From the NCBI RefSeq assembly GCF_030530965.1, contig NZ_JAUMTY010000015.1:1-36582 (forward strand): a stretch of DNA of 36,582 nucleotides. Reading direction: 5' to 3'. The notes beneath the pieces are model-generated. The model was not told the origin of the DNA. It made no database searches and saw only the letters and a list, made by a program, of their open reading frames with translations. Below, piece after piece: positions 23,001 to 31,408 of the stretch; within the stretch, counting starts at the first letter, position 1, and every line of letters begins with the position of its first letter. Source of the DNA: Corynebacterium sp. GTDB lineage: Bacteria > Actinomycetota > Actinomycetes > Mycobacteriales > Mycobacteriaceae. The translations under genes and the position numbers were made by a program.

Positions 23001-24491
23001 ATGAGCACAACCCCCTCCGACCCGACTTCACAGTCTGATTCGGAAGGCTATTCCACCCAACCCAATGACCAGTTTTCCACAGAAAACCGGCCCACGTCGG
23101 GCAGCTCATTCGAACAGCGTCGTGCGGAAGAACAACGCCAAGGGCAAGATCAGCGTTTAGAGGGAACTCAGCCCCCAAGAGAAGAACGAGGTCAGGACAC
23201 TACTGAGTCCAGCTCTTCACACAGCTCTTCGACCAACGCCCCGATAGATGCCGAGTTTTCCGACGTTCCCACTGCTCGCGATGTCCTCCCCGAAAACGAT
23301 TCACTCGGTGAAGACCGTGCATTCGACGAGCCACAGGCGCACGACGCTCAATCGCTCGAGGCTCAATCACACGGCGTTGATTCAGACAATCCGGACACAA
23401 AAAGCGGATTTTCGACGAATGGGGCGGCGGGTTTTCCTGTCATCACTCCGGAAATGATGCGTGAGGCTAATAGCCACACGACGTCATCGGCCGATGGCTC
23501 CGCAGAATCTGAAACCTCCGCGCAACCGAATCACTCGGCGCAATCAGATTGCGCACAGCCGGATTCTGAGCGTCATCAGGATGGCGCAATTAGTAGCCCG
23601 CCGACGGGAAAATCAACAAACGGCAAACCGTCGACGGTGACGTCCGACGCATATAACCCGTCACCTAGCACCACGACGCACGGATCACGCCCCGTTGGGG
23701 GCGCATCGCAGGCTCACCCCCAGAACGGCTCGGCCGGTAAAAGCGCCGGTCAGGGAAGCGTCGGCAAGGAAAAGACGAACCAAGACCGCCAGGTTCCCTC
23801 AGCACCTAACACGTCGGACAACGCGGCAGACGACAAAACGCCTCACACTGCAGCTCAGGGATCGGCAGCTGCCTCTGGCCCATCTGTCTCTGGCCAGGCT
23901 GGTTCACGCGGCGCCTCCGACGGGAGCAAGGGAGAGGCCAACGATCAGCAAGACGCCGACCAAGAGCCCACAGAAAATTCGCGGAAAGAAAAGTTCAAGA
24001 ACTGGATTGCTACCACACCCGCAAAAGCACTGGTCTTCGTCGTCGCTGTCTTAATTCTTGCGGCACTATTCGGCGCTATTTGGATGGCTAATAACGATAA
24101 TTTCACCGTAGGTTCGTCGGAAAAAACATCAACAGCTCCGTCGGAAGATAATCAAGCTGATCAACCCCAACAGAACTTCCCGACCCCCGGTGGAAAGACA
24201 ATCAAAGGATCGATCGGGCAAAATATCGATCTTGACGCACGCCAAGTTCAAATATGCGGCAGTAGTACCGGTGAATACACGCGCTCTGCTATCCCGGTCG
24301 GGTGGGACTGCTCCGTGGCGGATACGGCGCGCCAGGTCTATAACGACACTCCCAAAGATGATCGAGGGAGCATCACCATCGATAGCCCCATTTCTGATTC
24401 GACATTCAAACTGGAATGCCAAGAATTTAAACCCGGGCTCGTGCGCTGCGAAAATAAAGATGACGATATCCACATCTACATCGGCAATTAA
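23001..24491 (+). CDS. Membrane-anchored protein with long disordered cytoplasmic region and four-cysteine outer domain
   Basis: This 496-residue protein has no recognised family. Residues 1 to about 335 are disordered, dominated by Ser, Gln, Asn, Asp and Thr with Gly/Ala stretches. A single membrane helix follows at about 341-365 (KALVFVVAVLILAALFGAIWM), preceded by basic residues, so the N-terminus should be cytoplasmic and the last ~130 residues extracytoplasmic. That outer part contains a small domain with four cysteines (419, 437, 473, 483), suggesting two disulfides, and ends in an alternating hydrophobic strand (DDIHIYIGN). GAGGA lies 6 nt before the ATG. The layout resembles membrane proteins that link cytoplasmic scaffolds to the cell wall, but function is unknown. 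Confidence 0.75.
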   Translation: MSTTPSDPTSQSDSEGYSTQPNDQFSTENRPTSGSSFEQRRAEEQRQGQDQRLEGTQPPREERGQDTTESSSSHSSSTNAPIDAEFSDVPTARDVLPENDSLGEDRAFDEPQAHDAQSLEAQSHGVDSDNPDTKSGFSTNGAAGFPVITPEMMREANSHTTSSADGSAESETSAQPNHSAQSDCAQPDSERHQDGAISSPPTGKSTNGKPSTVTSDAYNPSPSTTTHGSRPVGGASQAHPQNGSAGKSAGQGSVGKEKTNQDRQVPSAPNTSDNAADDKTPHTAAQGSAAASGPSVSGQAGSRGASDGSKGEANDQQDADQEPTENSRKEKFKNWIATTPAKALVFVVAVLILAALFGAIWMANNDNFTVGSSEKTSTAPSEDNQADQPQQNFPTPGGKTIKGSIGQNIDLDARQVQICGSSTGEYTRSAIPVGWDCSVADTARQVYNDTPKDDRGSITIDSPISDSTFKLECQEFKPGLVRCENKDDDIHIYIGN

Positions 24492-24541
24492 CCACCATTG
24501 GTAATTAAAAACGAATTCACACTTTTGCCCCTCACGCGTGG

Positions 24542-24547
24542 CATAGT
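24542..24547 (+). promoter_or_regulatory. -10-like CATAGT of the aminotransferase gene (leaderless)
   Basis: CATAGT ends 6 nt before the GTG at 24554 and no ribosome-binding site lies between them. A leaderless transcript is likely. Confidence 0.4.
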
Positions 24548-24553
24548 GGTCGG

Positions 24554-25861
24554 GTGAGCTCTTCCGATAAAAACGCGACACCCGCACCAGAAAACACCGA
24601 CACCAGCAGCGCGACCTCGACCCAGGTCACTGGGCGCCAGCGGCTCAAGCACCTGGATCAGTCCAGCAAACTGCGCAACGTCCTCTACGAAATCCGCGGG
24701 CCGGTCAATGCCGAAGCAGAACGCATGATCGCCGATGGTCACAGAATTCTGCAGCTCAACACGGGTAACCCGGCGGTCTTCGGCTTCGAAGCGCCCGATG
24801 TCATCATGCGCGACATGATCGCGGCCCTGCCCACCGCTCAGGGGTATAGCACCGCGAAAGGCATCATCCCGGCGCGCCGTGCCATTGCCACGCGATACGA
24901 ATTAGTTCCTGGATTCCCCAGCGCCGATATCGACGATATTTACCTGGGTAATGGGGTTTCCGAGCTCATCACCATGACTACTCAGGCTCTCCTCGACGAC
25001 GGTGATGAAGTGCTCATTCCCGCTCCCGATTATCCCCTCTGGACGGCGGCGACCTCCCTGGCCGGCGGAAAACCTGTGCATTATTTCTGCCGCGAGGACG
25101 ATAATTGGAACCCGGACATCGAGGACATCAAAGCCAAGGTCACTCCGAAAACCAAGGCAATTGTCGTTATTAACCCGAATAACCCCACTGGGGCTGTTTA
25201 TAGCCGGGAAACGCTCCAGAAAATTGTCGATATCGCACGCGAGAATTCACTCCTCATTCTTGCCGACGAAATCTACGACCGGATTCTTTACGACGATGCC
25301 GAACACATCAGCATCGCTTCCCTCGCACCTGATCTGCTGTGCATCACATTCAACGGATTGTCCAAGGCATATCGCGTGGCTGGATACCGGTCGGGCTGGA
25401 TGGTCCTCACCGGCCCGAAGGAACACGCCCAGGGGTTTATCGAAGGGTTGGACTTGCTCGCATCAACACGCTTGTGCCCCAACGTGCCTGCTCAGCACGC
25501 AATTCAGGTGGCGCTTGGCGGCAAGCAATCCATCTACGACCTCACGCTCCCCGGTGGCCGCCTGCTAGAGCAACGGAATGTAGCGTACGAAAAGCTCAAT
25601 GAGATACCGGGCGTTTCGGTTGTTAAACCGATGGGTGCTTTGTATGCCTTCCCCAAATTGGATCGGAATGTTTACGACATTCATGATGACGAGCAATTCA
25701 TGTTTGATCTCTTGCGCGCAGAAAAGATCCACCTCGTCCAAGGCACCGGATTCAATTGGCCGGAGCCTGATCACTTCCGCGTTGTCACTCTCCCGTGGGC
25801 TCGTGATCTGGCGGATGCGATCGAACGACTCGGCAATTTCTTGTCCAGCTACCACCAGTAA
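24554..25861 (+). CDS. alaT: Pyridoxal-phosphate aminotransferase, alanine aminotransferase type
   Basis: This 435-residue fold type I aminotransferase most likely exchanges an amino group between alanine and 2-oxoglutarate (or valine and pyruvate) in the cytoplasm. Family features are AQGYSTAKGIIPARRAIA, YLGNGVSELITMTTQALLDDGDEVLIPAPDYPLW, the cofactor asparagine in INPNNPTGAVY, and ADEIYDRILYDD. The Schiff-base Lys271 lies in NGLSKAYRVAGYRSGW, and the carboxylate-binding arginine is probably in FRVVTLP. The order and length resemble corynebacterial AlaT, and the YibE/F gene downstream is a familiar neighbour in that genus. The first ~35 residues are disordered. The GTG start has no Shine-Dalgarno sequence; CATAGT sits 6 nt upstream. 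Confidence 0.9.
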   Translation: MSSSDKNATPAPENTDTSSATSTQVTGRQRLKHLDQSSKLRNVLYEIRGPVNAEAERMIADGHRILQLNTGNPAVFGFEAPDVIMRDMIAALPTAQGYSTAKGIIPARRAIATRYELVPGFPSADIDDIYLGNGVSELITMTTQALLDDGDEVLIPAPDYPLWTAATSLAGGKPVHYFCREDDNWNPDIEDIKAKVTPKTKAIVVINPNNPTGAVYSRETLQKIVDIARENSLLILADEIYDRILYDDAEHISIASLAPDLLCITFNGLSKAYRVAGYRSGWMVLTGPKEHAQGFIEGLDLLASTRLCPNVPAQHAIQVALGGKQSIYDLTLPGGRLLEQRNVAYEKLNEIPGVSVVKPMGALYAFPKLDRNVYDIHDDEQFMFDLLRAEKIHLVQGTGFNWPEPDHFRVVTLPWARDLADAIERLGNFLSSYHQ

Positions 25862-25937
25862 AGTCCGCGGGCACCCATCGCCGGCGGCATACCCACGCAC
25901 GCTATTCTGAAAAACACGTTACTGTTACTGGAACATA

Positions 25938-26032
25938 CTGTCGGTTAGGCGTCGTCGCTCAGATTTATTCGGCCTACGCTCCCTTTTACCTGGGCTGCAT
26001 ATCTGCGACCTGAGCTGCGTTTTTACCGACAG
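25938..26032 (+). promoter_or_regulatory. Structured leader with 20-bp-spaced direct repeats upstream of YibE/F gene
   Basis: Exact 8-bp inverted repeats CTGTCGGT (25938-25945) and ACCGACAG (26025-26032) enclose two direct repeats ACCTGRGCTGC at 25988-25998 and 26008-26018, exactly 20 bp apart. Two-turn spacing suggests a protein bound to one DNA face, while the outer arms would fold in RNA. I recognise no known riboswitch or regulator. Confidence 0.4.
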
Positions 26033-26056
26033 ATCCGTTCACAATGAGGAGTCCTT

Positions 26057-27538
26057 GTGGGTAAACACTCAGCGTCCGGCGACGAACCATACCAGCCACG
26101 TGGCACCCACACGGCCAACTCCTCGCCCCAACAGGCCCCCATTCCGACGGAAACCCGCAGGTCACGACTCAACAACGCGCGCCGCGAAACTCAGCCACAG
26201 CCAACGATGCCACAGGTAGCCACGTCGCAACCAAAACCGTCGCAACCCGCAACCCCACAACCCAAGGCCAGCAAAACCACCAAGCGCTTCCGCCCGCACA
26301 TCAAAAACTGGACGCTCGGCCAACGCATCCTCGCCGGATTTCTACTCATCGGCTTCATCCTCAGCGCCATCTCCACCGTCGCGCTGTGGCCATCGAACAC
26401 ACCGGCCCGCGTCGATAAGTCCTTCCAAGAAACGTCGTCCCTTCCCCAAAACATTGCCGACGGAACCGTCGCTGTCACAACTGAGGCAGCATGCGGATCC
26501 CCCAGCGTCGGCCGGACATTCGACGACACACCACGCGAGCCCACCACATCCACGGGCACGTGCACTCGCGCGATTATCGACATCACGAGTGGCCCTGACA
26601 AGGGGAAACGCACGCTCATTGAGACGTCCCACAAACCGGGCGACCCCGACCTCCGCGAGGGCGACAAGATCCGAATGACCCGCCACGCCACCGACGACGG
26701 CAGCATGGGGTACGCGTTCAACGATTACCAACGCAAAGTACCCGTGATCGCTTGGCTCATCATCACGGCTATCGCAATGGTGGCAATCGGCTCATGGCGA
26801 GGCGCGCGCTCACTCGTCGGCCTCGTCATCACGATGGCGATTATCGGCGCATTCATGCTCCCCGCCCTCCTCCGCGGCGGCGATCCACTCCTGCTTGCCG
26901 TCACATCGTGCGCCCTCATCATGTTCGTCGTGATTTACCTGGTCCACGGAATCAGCTGGAAATCCAGCTCCGCGCTCGCCGGAACGATCATCGCGCTGGG
27001 CCTGGCCGCGATCATGGCTGGTTGGGGTATCGACGGAACCCGGCTCCGGGGCCTCGGCGAAGAGGACAACCTCCTGGTTCAGCTTTATCTTCCCGACGTC
27101 ACCGTCCACGGGTTAATGCTGGCGGGATTCATCGTTGGCGCGATCGGTGCGCTCAACGACGCTACCGTGGCGCAGGCATCCACCGTCAACGAGCTGGCCA
27201 TCATCGACCGCAAAGCATCGCCCTGGCGGCTCTTTGCGGGCGGTATGCAAGTAGGGCGGGACCATATCGCGTCCATGTTGTACACGCTGATCCTCAGCTA
27301 CGCAGGTGCAGCACTTCCGATGTTATTGCTGATCACTGCGTCGGAGCGGCCGCTGGGGCAGGTGTTGACCTCGGACCTCATCGCCACTGAAATCGTCAGG
27401 TCGGCCGTCGGCGCTATTGCCCTTGCGCTCGCGGTTCCAATCACGACGATCATCGCCGCGGTCACCGTCAAACCTGATCCCGACGCCAGCAACGCAGGTG
27501 GACATGGCCACGGCCACGTTCATGTCCATCATCACTAG
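26057..27538 (+). CDS. YibE/F family integral membrane protein
   Basis: This 493-residue protein has a ~75-residue Pro/Gln/Thr-rich cytoplasmic N-terminus, a first membrane helix at about 90-112, an outer domain with two cysteines to about 230, then a C-terminal block of about seven helices. YibE/F hallmarks include LIMFVVIYLVHGISWKSSSALAGT, LMLAGFIVGAIGALNDATVAQAS and FAGGMQVGRDHIASMLYTLILSYAGAALPMLL. The family's transport role is not established. The chain ends in a His-rich tail (GGHGHGHVHVHHH) that could bind metal. The GTG at 26057 is preceded by GAGGAG. The gene converges on UDP-glucose dehydrogenase with 19 bp between stops and no clear terminator. Confidence 0.9.
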   Translation: MGKHSASGDEPYQPRGTHTANSSPQQAPIPTETRRSRLNNARRETQPQPTMPQVATSQPKPSQPATPQPKASKTTKRFRPHIKNWTLGQRILAGFLLIGFILSAISTVALWPSNTPARVDKSFQETSSLPQNIADGTVAVTTEAACGSPSVGRTFDDTPREPTTSTGTCTRAIIDITSGPDKGKRTLIETSHKPGDPDLREGDKIRMTRHATDDGSMGYAFNDYQRKVPVIAWLIITAIAMVAIGSWRGARSLVGLVITMAIIGAFMLPALLRGGDPLLLAVTSCALIMFVVIYLVHGISWKSSSALAGTIIALGLAAIMAGWGIDGTRLRGLGEEDNLLVQLYLPDVTVHGLMLAGFIVGAIGALNDATVAQASTVNELAIIDRKASPWRLFAGGMQVGRDHIASMLYTLILSYAGAALPMLLLITASERPLGQVLTSDLIATEIVRSAVGAIALALAVPITTIIAAVTVKPDPDASNAGGHGHGHVHVHHH

Positions 27539-27557
27539 GGGTCGCGTCAGCCCGGCG

Positions 27558-28913
27558 CTACAAACTGCGCCCCAACGCCCGCACAGACCACCCCGCCTGC
27601 ATCCACGCGTCAACATCCAGGCAGTTCCGCCCGTCGATAATAATTGGCGACGCGACACACGCCCGCGCCTCCGACGGGTCCAGCCGCTTAAACTCCCTCC
27701 ACTCCGTCGCCACGACCACGACGTCAGCATTGTGCAGCGCATCCCACACCGTGTCCGCATACATAAGCGTCGGGAAAACCTTCGACGCATTCGCCATCGC
27801 TTGAGGGTCGTACACGCTGACCTGGGCACCTGCGAGGCTCAACGCTCCCGCAACCGCCAACGCCGGCGAGTCGCGCACATCGTCCGACTCCGGCTTGAAC
27901 GCCGCCCCCAGCACAGTCACGCGCGCCTCGTGCAAGGAACCGCCGCACGCATCCTTCACCATGCTGACCAACTTTTCCCGACGTCGAAGATTGATCGCGT
28001 CCACCTCACGCAGGAAGGTCAACGCCTGGTCAGCGCCCAATTCGCCGGCGCGGGCCATAAACGCCCGAATGTCCTTCGGCAGGCAACCGCCGCCGAACCC
28101 AAGCCCGGCGTTGAGGAACTTCCGTCCGATACGCTCATCCGCACCGATCGCGTCGGCAAGCACCGTGATATCCGCCCCCGACGCCTCGCACACCTCGGAC
28201 ACCGCGTTAATGAAGCTAATTTTTGTCGCCAGAAACGCATTCGCCGAGACTTTCACCAGCTCAGACGTCGCAAAATCAGTGACCAACAACGGCGTTCCCT
28301 CTGCCAAGGGCTGTGCATAAATCTTCCTGGCGACGTCCTCTACCTCGGAAGCCGAATTCTGCACACCAAGGACAATGCGATCCGGATGAATCGTGTCCTG
28401 CACAGCGTGGCCCTCGCGGAGGAATTCAGGATTCCACGCAATATCCACCGACGTCTCCTCAGCAGAAGTGGTGGAACTATCCGAATCCTGCGAAGCAACC
28501 AAACGATCGGTCAACTCCTGAAGCGCACGCGCGGTCCCCACAGGAACCGTCGATTTCCCAAAAATAATGTGCCGCCCCCGCAATAACGGCACCAAATTCG
28601 TGACAGCAGAGCGAACAAAAGTCATATCAGCTGCATACGAATTCTTCTGTTGCGGAGTACCAACACCTAAGAAATGAACATGAGCGAAATCGGCCGCTTC
28701 CTGGTACGACGTCGTGAAATGAAGACGACCCGAGGAAATATGTTTCCGAATAAGACCATCTAAACCGGGCTCAAAAAACGGCGTCTCTCCGCGCGACAGG
28801 AGCTCGATTTTATGCGGATCAACGTCCACCCCGATGACCTCATGCCCTAATTCCGCCATGCACGCCGCATGCGTTGACCCCAGGTATCCCGTTCCAATCA
28901 CAGACATCCGCAT
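27558..28913 (-). CDS. udgA: UDP-glucose 6-dehydrogenase
   Basis: This 451-residue NAD-dependent enzyme oxidises UDP-glucose to UDP-glucuronate, a precursor for glucuronate-containing envelope glycans. The N-terminal Rossmann fold begins MRMSVIGTGYLGSTHAACMAELG with acidic GVDVD at the end of strand two. The catalytic cysteine is Cys277 in GFGGGCLPKD, and the helper lysine lies in FLATKISFINAV. The C-terminal UDP-binding domain has LGAAFKPESDDVRDSPAL. The frame is open further upstream, but the start at 28913 agrees with family N-termini and has TAAATT exactly 7 nt before it, suggesting leaderless translation. It ends 19 bp from the convergent YibE/F gene, and dcd lies upstream on the same strand. 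Confidence 0.93.
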   Translation of the reverse strand: MRMSVIGTGYLGSTHAACMAELGHEVIGVDVDPHKIELLSRGETPFFEPGLDGLIRKHISSGRLHFTTSYQEAADFAHVHFLGVGTPQQKNSYAADMTFVRSAVTNLVPLLRGRHIIFGKSTVPVGTARALQELTDRLVASQDSDSSTTSAEETSVDIAWNPEFLREGHAVQDTIHPDRIVLGVQNSASEVEDVARKIYAQPLAEGTPLLVTDFATSELVKVSANAFLATKISFINAVSEVCEASGADITVLADAIGADERIGRKFLNAGLGFGGGCLPKDIRAFMARAGELGADQALTFLREVDAINLRRREKLVSMVKDACGGSLHEARVTVLGAAFKPESDDVRDSPALAVAGALSLAGAQVSVYDPQAMANASKVFPTLMYADTVWDALHNADVVVVATEWREFKRLDPSEARACVASPIIIDGRNCLDVDAWMQAGWSVRALGRSL

Positions 28914-28983
28914 GCCCATGAATTTACGCGGAAGCCACCGCTGAAGCATGTTCAGCCATCGCACACTGCGACAATACGAGCGA

Positions 28984-29547
28984 TCAGCGGAAGTTCATAT
29001 ATGCTTTCGACGCCGTCGGCCCGCGTTGGCCCTGGTATTTCGAGCCCAATGACCCGGACCCGTACGGTGTTTCCGCAGGGCTGGACATCATGAACAACGC
29101 CAGCTGGCCTACTTTCATCTCTGGATACAGGGCGATCGGGAGATTAGAGGCATTCGACAATTCGAACGTGATGTAGCCGTTAAACCCAGGATCAATGAAC
29201 CCTGCCGTGGAGTGCGTCAATAACCCCAACCGACCCAAGGACGACTTCCCCTCAAGACGGCCAGCCAAATCCGCTGGCAGGGCGAACTCTTCCAACGTCG
29301 ACCCCAACACGAACTCCCCCGGGTGAAGAATGAACGCGTCGCCCTCCTTGACCTCCACTAACGACGTGAGATCCTCTTGCTCTTGTTTGGGATCAATATG
29401 CGTGTAGCGCGCATTGTTGAAGACGCGGAAGTAGCGGTCCAAGCGAACATCAATACTGCTGGGTTGGACCATCGTCGGATCGAAGGGGGAAATACCTAGG
29501 TGTCCAGAATCGATTGCAGAACGAATGTCACGGTCGGAGAGAATCAC
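28984..29547 (-). CDS. dcd: dCTP deaminase
   Basis: This 187-residue homotrimeric enzyme deaminates dCTP in pyrimidine nucleotide metabolism; actinobacterial members are often bifunctional and release dUMP. Family motifs are ILSDRDIRSAI at the start, PSSIDVRLD, the catalytic Arg and Ser in EGKSSLGRLGLLTHSTAGFIDPGFNGYITFELSN (the glutamate of FELSN is the likely general base), and the C-terminal SKYQGQRGPTASK nucleotide lid. The frame is open to 29589, but the GTG at 29547 gives the normal N-terminus and has TAAACT 7 nt upstream, with no Shine-Dalgarno sequence. This again looks like a leaderless gene. It lies 70 bp before UDP-glucose dehydrogenase on the same strand. Confidence 0.95.
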   Translation of the reverse strand: MILSDRDIRSAIDSGHLGISPFDPTMVQPSSIDVRLDRYFRVFNNARYTHIDPKQEQEDLTSLVEVKEGDAFILHPGEFVLGSTLEEFALPADLAGRLEGKSSLGRLGLLTHSTAGFIDPGFNGYITFELSNASNLPIALYPEMKVGQLALFMMSSPAETPYGSGSLGSKYQGQRGPTASKAYMNFR

Positions 29548-29744
29548 AGGCCATAGTTTACCCCGGACCTGCCGGAGTCCCACAAGCATATGGTGCTATT
29601 CGCTCCACTATCCCCGGCACGTTGACCGGGAGTTTTGTTGGCTCAAAAGTGGCAATGCTACGGTAAAGGGGGAACATGCATTGCAGTGTTCGCTGATCAC
29701 GTGTGGATCATGCATATCACGCATTTTTCGTAATAGTTCTTCAT

Positions 29745-29818
29745 GCCGATGTAGTTCAATGGTAGAACTCTTGCTTCCCAAGCAAGCGGCGCGGGTTCGA
29801 TTCCCGTCATCGGCTCCA
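29745..29818 (+). tRNA. tRNA-Gly (anticodon CCC)
   Basis: A complete 74-nt cloverleaf is visible. The acceptor stem GCCGATG pairs with CATCGGC, the D loop contains TTCAATGGTAGAAC, the anticodon stem CTTGC/GCAAG holds the loop TTCCCAA with anticodon CCC at 29777-29779, and the T arm has GGTTCGATTCC. The 3' CCA is encoded. The anticodon reads GGG glycine codons. It stands alone between dcd and the MFS gene. Confidence 0.97.
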
Positions 29819-29823
29819 TTTCA

Positions 29824-29861
29824 ACAAGCCCCTGGTCACGAGATTGTGGCCAAGGGCTTGT
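29824..29861 (+). terminator. Hairpin after tRNA-Gly
   Basis: ACAAGCCC (29824-29831) pairs with GGGCTTGT (29854-29861), and inner TGG/CCA and CAC/GTG stretches lengthen the stem. It begins 6 nt after the tRNA 3' end and is followed by a moderately T-rich stretch (TCGTTGTATT). It probably terminates the tRNA transcript and may also act on the convergent MFS gene. Confidence 0.6.
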
Positions 29862-29883
29862 CGTTGTATTCCGGCGGAACCGC

Positions 29884-31311
29884 TTACTCCACCATGTCCA
29901 TGTTGTGCCGCTCCGGCAGAGCCACAGCGCCAGCAACCGCGATAAAGAACGACGCGCCGAAAATGGTGAAGACCAATGGAGTGGACCCCCACTCCAAAAT
30001 GATCGGGACGATCAAGGGCGCGACCACACCTGCCACTCGGCCGACGGCTGCAGCCGCACCAGTTCCGGTCCCCCGCATCGCCGTCGGATAGATCTCCGGG
30101 CCGATCGCGTACAAGGCACCCCACGCGCCCAAGTTAAAGAAGCTCAGCAACAGGCCTGTGACGATGATCCCCGTCGCCCCGGACTGCAGGCCAAACAGGA
30201 TCGCCGACACCGCAGAACCACACAGGAACACCGACAGCGTCAGGCGTCGGCCCCATTTTTCAATCAACCATGCCGCCGCCGCATAACCGGGCAGTTGCGC
30301 CAAGGTCATCATCAATGTGAACTCGAAGGACTTCACCAGCGAGTGCCCCTGCAGATACAGCAAGGTCGGCATCCACGTAAACGCTCCGTAATAGGCCAGG
30401 TTGACGAAGAACCACACCACCCACAGAGCAGTCGTGCGGCCACGCATGTGGGGACTGAATATCGACGACTCCCCAGCAGCGTCTTCACCAGGGCGGTTAC
30501 CCGTTGGAGCATCCTCCGCCGAAGCGTCCTCCGACGCATCTCCCTTAGCGACGGAGGTCGGGGTCAAAGCGACCGCTTCGTCGAAAGGAACCGTCGAATT
30601 ACGTGACGATCCCTTTTCGAAGAGCCGAACGCTGCGCTCGGCCTCCGCAAGACGGCCGCGGCTCTCCAGGAAGCGCACGGACTCAGGTAGTCCGTGACGA
30701 ACGACCAGGGCGTAGACGGCGGGGACGATTCCCACCAGCAGTGCCCACCGCCAGCCGGGCCAGCCGCCCCATTCTTTCGGCACCAGGAAGTAACCGAGCA
30801 GCGCGGACATGATCCAGCCGACCGCCCAGAACGATTCCAGCGCCACAACGATGCGCCCGCGGTTCTTGCGCGGAGCAAACTCAGAGACCAGCGTCGACGC
30901 GACCGGCAATTCCGCACCGAGTCCCACGCCGACGATGAAGCGCAGGATGAGCAGCATGACCAAGCCGACGGAAAACGCGGCGGCACCCGTCGCAATGCCG
31001 TAGGTCAGCAGCGTGAGTGCGAAAACATTGCGGCGCCCCCACTTGTCAGCGAGCAAACCGCCGACGGAGGCGCCAATCATCATGCCCACGAAACCGATGG
31101 ACCCTAGCCACGATGCTTGGGTGTTGGACAGGGACCACTCTGCCACCAGCGCGGCCATCACGTAGCTGATCAAACCGACGTCCATCGCGTCCAGGGCCCA
31201 CCCGACACCTGAACCAACGAGAAGTTTGCGATGTTCGCGGCCGAAAGGCAAAGAATCGAGCCGGTCAGAACGCGTGGGGAGCTGGGAATGAACGGTCTGT
31301 GATGCGCGCAT
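29884..31311 (-). CDS. MFS transporter, aromatic acid:H+ symporter-like
   Basis: This 475-residue protein has twelve predicted membrane helices. The DALDAMD-type motif in helix 1 (GWALDAMDVGLISYVM), the loop 2-3 signature LLADKWGRRNVF, and RFIVGVGLGAELPVASTLVSEF with RKNRGR place it near the aromatic acid:H+ symporter and sugar-porter branch, which imports benzoate-like or other organic acids. The central cytoplasmic loop carries an acidic Ala/Asp/Glu insert (residues about 235-265). The start ATG at 31311 was chosen because ACGGAAG precedes it; a frame extension to 31344 has no ribosome-binding site. No catabolic gene is adjacent, so the substrate is unknown. Confidence 0.88.
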   Translation of the reverse strand: MRASQTVHSQLPTRSDRLDSLPFGREHRKLLVGSGVGWALDAMDVGLISYVMAALVAEWSLSNTQASWLGSIGFVGMMIGASVGGLLADKWGRRNVFALTLLTYGIATGAAAFSVGLVMLLILRFIVGVGLGAELPVASTLVSEFAPRKNRGRIVVALESFWAVGWIMSALLGYFLVPKEWGGWPGWRWALLVGIVPAVYALVVRHGLPESVRFLESRGRLAEAERSVRLFEKGSSRNSTVPFDEAVALTPTSVAKGDASEDASAEDAPTGNRPGEDAAGESSIFSPHMRGRTTALWVVWFFVNLAYYGAFTWMPTLLYLQGHSLVKSFEFTLMMTLAQLPGYAAAAWLIEKWGRRLTLSVFLCGSAVSAILFGLQSGATGIIVTGLLLSFFNLGAWGALYAIGPEIYPTAMRGTGTGAAAAVGRVAGVVAPLIVPIILEWGSTPLVFTIFGASFFIAVAGAVALPERHNMDMVE

Positions 31312-31408
31312 AGTGATCTTCCGTGAGAGCTTTACGCAGGACAATAGCGCCCATCACACCAATTGAAAAGAGAACCCACCCGAAAGTGTTCAGCTTATCT
31401 ATTACTTA

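Noticed and set aside
23072..23087. DnaA-box-like TTTTCCACA with a palindrome GTTTTC-CACA-GAAAAC
   Set aside because: It lies within a coding sequence and is a single weak match. TTATGCACA inside udgA (about 28311) was set aside for the same reason.
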